A stretch of DNA of 64,000 nt from Brachycybe producta (lineage: Eukaryota > Arthropoda > Diplopoda > Playtdesmida > Andrognathidae): the NCBI GenBank assembly GCA_036925085.1, contig JAUPFP010000001.1:15476842-15540841 (forward strand), written 5' to 3'. Below, one piece after another: positions 49,201 through 58,200 of this stretch; the stretch's first letter is position 1; the number at the start of each line of letters is the position of its first letter. A program made the position numbers and the translations under genes. The notes below the pieces were generated by a model that worked only from the letters and a program-made list of their open reading frames with translations, did no database searches and was not told where the DNA came from.

Positions 49201-52200
49201 CCAATGAAAATTCGCTGCTGTTAGTCTATGAAGGCTATTTTATATAAAAATGCCACAATATTGCTTAAAAAACAGAGAGGCTTTTTGGCTTTTAAGTCAT
49301 CTTCACTGAAGAATTCTCAACAGTGAACACTTCCAACAGTTAAAGGTACTTTGGAGCAGTACCTCAAAACTTAAACCACTCATCATCATCATCATCATTT
49401 CCTGTACCTTATCCCGCAAGCAGCAGGGTCGGCCTTGCTGGTTCTAACTCTCCACTCGTTCCGATTTTGCACCAAGCCCCCAGTGACCCCACATTCCACC
49501 ATATCCCGTTTTACTACCACATCCCAGGTTTGCTTGGGTCTTCCTCTACCCTGTTTTATTCCCAGGTCTTAGTTCATTGCCTGTCTCAGGAGCCCATCTT
49601 CTCCACTCCTGAGGACATGCCCAAACCACTGCAGCCTATTTTCCTGCATCTTTTCTACTATATTTGTTACCCCTACACTACCCCTAATAAAATCATTTCT
49701 GATCCTATCCCTTCTGGTCACCCCACTCATAAACCTTAGCATTCTATCCTCATGCATCTTCTTGATTGCATGACCCATACAACATAGCTGGTCTGACTAC
49801 TGTTCTATAAAGGTAACTTCCTGTCACATAAAACCCCACTAGCCTGCCTCCACCTATGCCAACCTGCTTTTATCCGGTTTGTGATGTCTAAGTCTAAGCT
49901 CCCATCATCTTGCAGCACAGATCCTAAATATTTGAAGTCATGTACCTGCTGCATTAAACTGTCCCCAAGTCTAATCCCCTCATTCAACTGTTCTTTCCCA
50001 TCCCACTGAAATTTCATGTACTCCGTTTTTGCCCTACTTATTTTCAACCCCTTTGATTCCAAGGCATTCCTAGTCTCCTCTAACCTTATCTCGAGTTCCA
50101 ATTTGGATTCCCCAACTAAGACTATGTCATCTGCAAACAGCATACACCAGGGGACCTCCTGCCTCACCCCTGCCAGTAACTCATCCAGGACCAAAATAAA
50201 TAGATATGGACTAAGTGCTGAGCCCTGGTGCACACCAATCCTAACACGAAAACTGTCAGAGAACCCCCAGGCAGTCTTAACGCTTGTCCGTGCATCCCTA
50301 TACATGTCCCTCACCATATCTATATAACTCTCACCCACCCCTTCTTCTGTAAGACCTCCCACAATAACGTCCGTGGTACTCTGTCATAGGCTTTCTCTAG
50401 ATCTATAAATACCATGTGTAACTCTTTCTTGGCAGCCCGAAACTTCTCAATAACTTGTCTTACGGCAAAAATAGGGTGCATTGTGGATTTTCCTGGCATA
50501 AACCCAAACTGACTTCCCCCAATTGCAGTTTTACCCCGTAGTCGAGCTTCAATTACTTTCTCCCAAAGCTTCATCGTATGACTGATCAATTTAATACCTC
50601 TATAGTTCCCACATTCCTGAACATCACTCTTCCCTTTGAAAATAGGCACTAACCAGCTGTCCCGCCATGCACCTGGCATTCTATCCCCCATAGCCAATCT
50701 ATTGAATAACTTTGTGAGCCAGGAAATGGCAACATTCCCCAAGACCTTCCACACCTCTACTGGTATCCCATCTGGCCCTAAAGCCTTCCCTAGCTTCATT
50801 TTTCGCAATGCCTGAACAATTTCCTCAGCCCTAACCGGCTCCACTTCTTCTCTATCATTATTTCTTCCAGTGAAAGGCTCCTGCTCTACCCCCTCATTCA
50901 TAAGCTTACTAAAATATTCCCCCCACCTGTTCCGTACTGGCTCCCTACCCCACAATACTTTGCCCCCATTATCCTTAACACACCACCTTTTCAATATCTC
51001 TGCCTTTATTCTCCCGAGCCCTAGCTATTCTATATACTGCCATTTCTCCTGCTCTGGTACCTAACTTGGCATACATGTCCGCATATTTCTTATGCTTTGC
51101 TAAGGCTACCTGCTGTTTGGCCTCTATCTTGGCACGCTTGTATTCTATCTGGGCCTCCCTGCTTCCATCGTGCCACCAAGTCTTGAAAGCATCTTTCTTC
51201 TTTTTAACTGCCATCTGTACCGCCTCATCCCACCACCACGTTTCTCTGTCTAATCGAGACCCCCCTACTCGTACTGTCCCTAGTACCTCGTTTCCACAAT
51301 CACGGATCTGTTGTGCTACCCTTGTCCACAGCTCTCCTGCAGTGCCATCTAAATCCCATGCTATCTTACCTGCCATTTTCTTAAACTCTTCCGCCTTGTC
51401 TGGTAATGCCCACCACCTAATTGCTGTCTCTCCTCTATGTCTGACCACCTGTTTTGCACCCCTAGGTTTTAGGTCTAACACTACTAGCCTATGTTGTCCC
51501 GCTAAGTTTTCACTCGGTATCACTTTACAATCCTTGCACTCGTTTCTATCCTCACTCTGAATCATGAAGAGATCAATCTGGGATTCTCCTGCCCTGCTCT
51601 TAAAAGTAATCAAATGTTCCTCTCGCTTCTGGAATAGTGTGTTTGCTGAAATTAACTTATGTGCCACTGCTGCCTCCAGGATACTCTCCCCTGCTTTATT
51701 TCGCTCTCCATAGCCCCACCCACCATGTACCTCTTCATACCCTTCCCTACCTCTACCTACATGTCCGTTAAAGTCCCCACCAATTATGACCCGTTCCTTC
51801 CTACTCAGGCCCAACATCAGGTCATCAAACTGTTCCCAGAATGCTAGCTTCCTGGCTGTATCTAATCCAACCTGGGGTCCATATGCACTAACTACATTTA
51901 TAACAATGCCACCCCAAACTACCTTTACTACTAACAGCCTACTATTTATCTGCCTAACCTCAACATCACCAACATCATATGTTTTGGCAAATCTTTACAA
52001 CCGGCTGCCAACCTGACGTCGACCCTCCACTTTTGCACCCGGGCTGGGGGACCGGCAATGGCGTGGTTTGGTTTTGGTCTGCCCTGAGTATTTTATGCCC
52101 TCAGTACCCTCCATATCTGGCGGGCATTCCCCTATCCGCCACCTGGGGAGGCACCCGATAGGGGACCAACTACCCCCACGGGGTAGGGGTACGTGGCTAA

Positions 52201-55200
52201 GTTTTGATGGTTGCTCCTGAGACCATAGTTTAACTTGCTTTGAAATAGTCAGCCTGAGTTATCTGAATAAAGCATTAGGGTACCATAGATTCCTGCTAGT
52301 TTCCATGTTATTGGAGTACTGCAGATCTGTTGGTTCCTAGTGACAAAACTAAAGGGTGAATTCAGCATAACTGATTCAAAGAGAGGCAGCTTGAGCTGGC
52401 TTTATTTAAGTACACTCAGAGGGTACCACTAATCTAATAGTCTCCATTTAAATGGAGTACTGTAGCCAGTTTCTTCTAAAGAGAAACAAGAGTAAACTCA
52501 GTCAGAGCTAGTTTGGAAGTGTTCATCCTCATTGGATGCTGTAGGTGGTTTGCTGTTGTTATGTAAGTGTAACATTGTATTTTTTTATATTTTGATTGTA
52601 TTAAGGATTCGTTTTTATAAACAATACTGAAGCTACCATTTTTGCTTGTACCATTTCATACTCTATTCTAGCACATATATGAATGTATTTTGAATTTTTG
52701 GTTTTTATTATTTAGTAATAACTACCTAGTTACTCACTTTTTCACATATTGTAAGCATAGTAGATGAATATAATCATTAATCAATTATTATTTTCTTTTA
52801 TTTGCCCTTGTTTATTTGCCCTTCAGGCATATTATATTACTTTATATTAAAATTTATTTCTATATTTAAATAAAATCTTGTTAACATAAATTTGTTGTTG
52901 AGTCAATTTGATTTGAAACTTTACAGGTTTTCATTGACCTCGAACCTTTTCAGTTTTTTTCTCAGTTGGGTTTTCTCAAAAAATAAAGTTCTCTTGCCAG
53001 AGAACAACCAACAGCATATCTGTTAACTATCAACCTTGTGATGAGCTTGGTTTTATAGAGGTTGTTAATGTGAAACTCAGCTCATTCTTTTGATTGATGA
53101 CCTACAAAAAAACTTTAAACAAGGGCGATTTTACTTTTTGTCCATTTCTATAAAGCATTTGACACAGTCCCATGCTCCAAGTTGTTGGTTAAAATTAGTC
53201 ATTGTCGTTTGTGTGATGTGGTCTATAAATTGGTATATTCTTTTTTGAGCGATATGAAACAATGGGTTTGTTATGTGTATCTGAATCTGATTGGATACAA
53301 GTTACATCAGGGTAACTCCTCCCAGTGTGGTGTGTTGGGTCCATTGTTTCTTTGAATCCCCTCAACATTTGTGCAAGCTATTCATTGATGATAAAATGAT
53401 TTATCGGGAGGTGATATATATCAGGGCATGATGATTGTCATATTATTGAAAGTGGCCTGAAAACAATAGTAGTGTGACATCCCGATGGGACCATCACAAT
53501 ACCCCCCCCCCCCGGTAGTTTTTCCTGAAATTCACCATGCCAGGTTCCGATTTGGGGCCGGGGCCGTATACATAGCTGCTCTAAAAATTTGTATGGAAGC
53601 ATCGGCCGTGACGGAGCCTTCCTCGCCAGAGACAATGGACGAATGGCGGCATCCGGACGAGCAATTGCAGGGAACACCATGGTTTACCCACTCACCGTGA
53701 TGCATTACCGGCCAAACATGATGGACGAAGGACGGCGATTACCCATGTTAATCCCCTCCTTCTCAGGGCAAACTTTCCCAGTGATGGACACGGACACAGA
53801 GTGGTTGATGGTAAATAAAACGATATATATATATATATATATATTTATTCACTTAGTAAATAAGAACCAATACAGGTGGGCTGGAATGTTTGGCCAGCCC
53901 AAACAAACATTACATAAACAAAAAGGCCAATGGCCAAAACACAAAACACCAAATGCGTGGTTAAACCTGGAGGCTGCCCTGGCCTCCAGCTCCCAGCCTC
54001 CATCTCTCCAGGCAACTCCTAGAGGGAGACAGTGGTCACTCCTGACCTCTCATCCATTGAATCCAATGGAGAGAGGCCTGCTGGCACCAATATGGCGTCC
54101 AGTTAGCTGCCTACTGTATGCAGCCGGGCAGATGACCATCAGGAATTTGTCTGCTCCTTCCAAATTAAGATGGAGCTAAACCAGTTTGTCACAGAAGCAT
54201 TGTGTATTAAATGACAATTTCAACTTAATAAAAAAAAAGGTTTTAATTAGGGTAATATTATTAAAACTTACTAATTAGGTTATGATAGGGTTTTATGCAT
54301 GAAAATAAACTTGTATTATGGGGCACTTAATTTTCTGTTGTCATATTTTAGCTTCACTAGAATACATTGCAATTGTTTCAGTTTGTATTTTGTAATGACC
54401 CGGCTGCTCTGCTACAACACTCTGGGCTTGTTTCCCCAAAACTTATCCAGCCAGACTCCGCACGGGAGGCGGGATTGCAGCATTAGCTGCCCTCTTGCAC
54501 GATGTGTCGTGGTGGCACCAGTAAACCCGAGTCTGCCTCGCTGTAGATCGCCGAACAGATGTCCAACAAGAAACCCACGACAAAATCCCACGGAGGTTTC
54601 ACCGTGAAACCGGCACACTTGAAGTACCGGCCGCCAAGCCAAACCAAGCCCACCCTTCCCGCAGATAAACTTACCCAAATAACGTGGACACGACACAGTG
54701 TAGATAAAACTAAATAAATAGATTTAATACAACACTTACTTATAGTGATGATATTTATTTACAAGAATCTCCTGGACTACTTGTCGAGCAGAGAACACAA
54801 TAATCAAACAAACAACAAATAGATGAACATGTGGCATCTCTGGAGGCCTCCAGCATGAAGTTGATGAATCCAGGGTCTCTACTACACTGCCCCGAGTATA
54901 ATGGCGGCTGCCATTATGTATCTCCCAGGCTGCTCCACCTGGGGGAGGACAGTGACGCTACCTGGAGTTCATGTCGTCTGCCGGGCAGCCTACTATAGCC
55001 ACCTAGCAGACAACATAGGATTTAGTCTGCTCCTCCTGTTTCCAAAAGGAGCCAAACTGGGCCGTCACAATTTTTAGGTTTTGACAAAGTATTTTGCATG
55101 CTACAATTGGACTTTTGGCCCTCTGCCCACAGACCTTCTAGGATGCTTGCAGAGTAATTTCTCAAATTCAAATTCAAATGTCATTAACAGGACATTTGAA

Positions 55201-58200
55201 GGAGATCTGCCAGTAAACCAGGACTGAATGTGATTACATGCAACAAATCGGTTTAATCATTCTACTCGCAATTTACAAGATGTTACCTTGGTTGCGATTA
55301 GAGATTAGAAAATCTCCAAATGATCAAGAAGGCATGTTTAACTTATATGTTATCACTGCTGTTTTTTTTAGTTCAGCCGGTTCATTGCACTTGTTCATTT
55401 GCAATGTTTAATTAGATTAACATTATTTTGACCAAAATGGGGCTAGCTGGTCATGTACTATTGTTTGATCATTTTCAAGAAGTGTATGGCAAGTGCCAGC
55501 TATGTTTTATTCGAATCCTAGTAAACATATTATACGTTTACTACTTCTTGTGACAGTGGAATTTGTCATTATTTTAGTGATTAAGAAATTAAAATGTAGA
55601 CATAAATTATATTATCATAATATATACTAGCATGTTTATTGGTAAGAATATGATACTAAGCATTCAGCAGAATAGAAATAGTCAACATATTACTGTCACA
55701 TCAGCTCAGCAGACAGTTTTTTTTGCCGTCATTTGGCTGCTTTCACAGGGCTAAAACTGTAAAGCCCGTATCCACGAACAATTTAGACTTGAATTTTGTG
55801 TCAATTACAAGATGAATGTTTTCATGAATGATTTGGTACATAAAATGTATAACTTAATTTATAAATGTCAATCGGCGGTTATACACTTGTAAAACCATTG
55901 AACATTTTTGTCTAAAATGTGCGCAGAACAATGCCTAGTGTGACAGTTTATCGTATATCTAACCTTGTGACCTTATAGGAAAGAGAACTTTGGATAAGTT
56001 TGCTAAATATGTTGCAGAGCGCATTGTATATAGCTTTGTAAGTTACATAAGAATGATGGTGATCCTGAGAAAGCGCTCTAGGTAGATGTGATTATTTAAG
56101 AAATTTAGAACATCTTCTAAATTAATGCAACTGTGAACAAATAATTTAACATTCACGTCGTTATACACATTCAATGTCACATTTATAAATTTATACATTT
56201 ATTTAAGAACTAATTATAGGTGTGTATAACGGGCTTAAAGATAGTAACTTCACAGCTTTTGTGGGGGACCTCTTCATTTATTTTTAAATGATCTAAAACT
56301 TTACAGCTGATATAATAATATCAACATGAAAGTTTTTAAATGTTAAGACTAATTTTCAACATTTTCGGGGACACTTTAATGTTGATTATGAGAAATGTAG
56401 TCTGAAAAGTGTGCCAACCAACTATGATTACAGCTACTTTTTTAGAAGTTTAAGCTTTTAGGGTATTTTTATTGAGCTCTAGGATGGCCTTTAGTGTTGA
56501 TTCCAAAATGCAGAATAATTATCATCCTGAATCAATATTATAATATGGGTTGTGGTTCTTGCTGGTTCTGTAGGCATGATTTTCGAGACGTCGTTGAGGT
56601 CGTACGAAGACAGATATCATGCTATCAGCAATGTGGAACATTACTGGAAACAGGTTTTTTCTTTTAAGTTTGTATCATGAAGTTTATTGAGTAAAAACGT
56701 GGGGGATTTGTATCGTATTTATGAATCGTATTTTAAACTTTTCGTTAAATATAAATTCTTAATTTCATAAACCAAAACTTTATTTGTGTCATGCACATTC
56801 ATTTTGCAGCAATATGTGCCAGTGAAAAATAACCTGTATATGCAATGTCAAAGGAGGGGCTTGTTATTATTCAAGGCTAAAGCTTGTATTTTTATTGAAT
56901 TCTCACACTCACCAAGAGTGTCTTTCCACTAATCTCTTATTACAAAAATAGCGTATAGCTTGCCATATTCTTACACAAACTAATCATTCATCAAAAATGA
57001 TTTGAACTGTTTTTTTATTGATTTATCTATGGTGTTTGTGCATGAATTTTATTTACACTTATGTATTTTTAAAATTCTAGTTGTTCGATTTAAGCCAAGA
57101 TGGCCCCACTTCCATTACTGGACTTGAATATCACCTTGTTTCTGGATCAGACAATAAGTGTTTCGTTTTAGTTACGACTCCAACGTAAGTATGATACAAA
57201 TTTTGATTTCGAAGTATTCATTACTGAAGATGTAGCAAAGTTGTATATGTTAACATTTTTTGTTGTTGCTAAAAAGAACCCTGTCATCTGTATTTCAGTG
57301 GGCTTTAAAACCTGGCAAAACTTTGTAGATGCAACGTTAATTAATTGTCAATAATTGTACATTCTCTAAACTTAGATATTTTGTGTACAAAAATTACCTT
57401 AGGTTAGATTTGGCAATAAACATTGGGTGGTATGAATAAAACAAGAGTAATTACTATTTACTATGAGCATGAGAAAAAGGTAAAAAAAATGTCATTGCTC
57501 GATGCAACTAGAAGGAGCAGGAGTATTTCCTCATTTTTATATGAATAATATTTTAATAACACTGAGCTTTTACTCGTAGGAAAGAGTACTTGCTCAGAAC
57601 ATTTCTCATCATAACCAGATACAGGCTATTCATATTTTATGAACTTTGTACTTTTCCTCTTCAGCATTCACATAAAGTATGTGAGAGATTACTGTCAAGT
57701 GTTAACAAATAAAATACGAAAAGATGACCACCTCAGGGTGCGTTCAGACTACTAGTGCTTGTACTCGTAGTTGGGCTCGGGCTTGTGCCCTTGTTGCCTT
57801 GTTTTACTCAGCCTCGTGCCTTTGTTGATTTGTTTTACTCAGCCTCGTGCCTTTGTTGACTTGTTTTACTCAGCCTCGTGCCCTTGTTGACTTGTCGGGC
57901 TCTTTTCATTACATGGTTCAGAGTTCAGTTATTTGAGAAGCTTTGACTTCTGCGGATCCGATTAGCAATGACGATGTCGTTGATTACCAGTGCAAGTTTT
58001 ATCATCATGCACTCATTGTTTGGAGAAACGCCTTGAGTACAGCAAGTGAATTAAACTGTGCTTGTCTGCGTCAAATGACTTGCATGTCTTGATGAGCAAC
58101 TCTTTGATGCACCAACACCAAGCGGAGCCAGACAATCCTCTGGCTTGCATTACTCGTGTTACTTGTATCACGGCTTGCAAATTTGTTCACAAAACTAGGG

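Noticed and set aside
53438-54179. Plus- and minus-strand frames of 80-196 codons
   Set aside because: They fall within a solo LTR (53473-54193) and have no recognised family.
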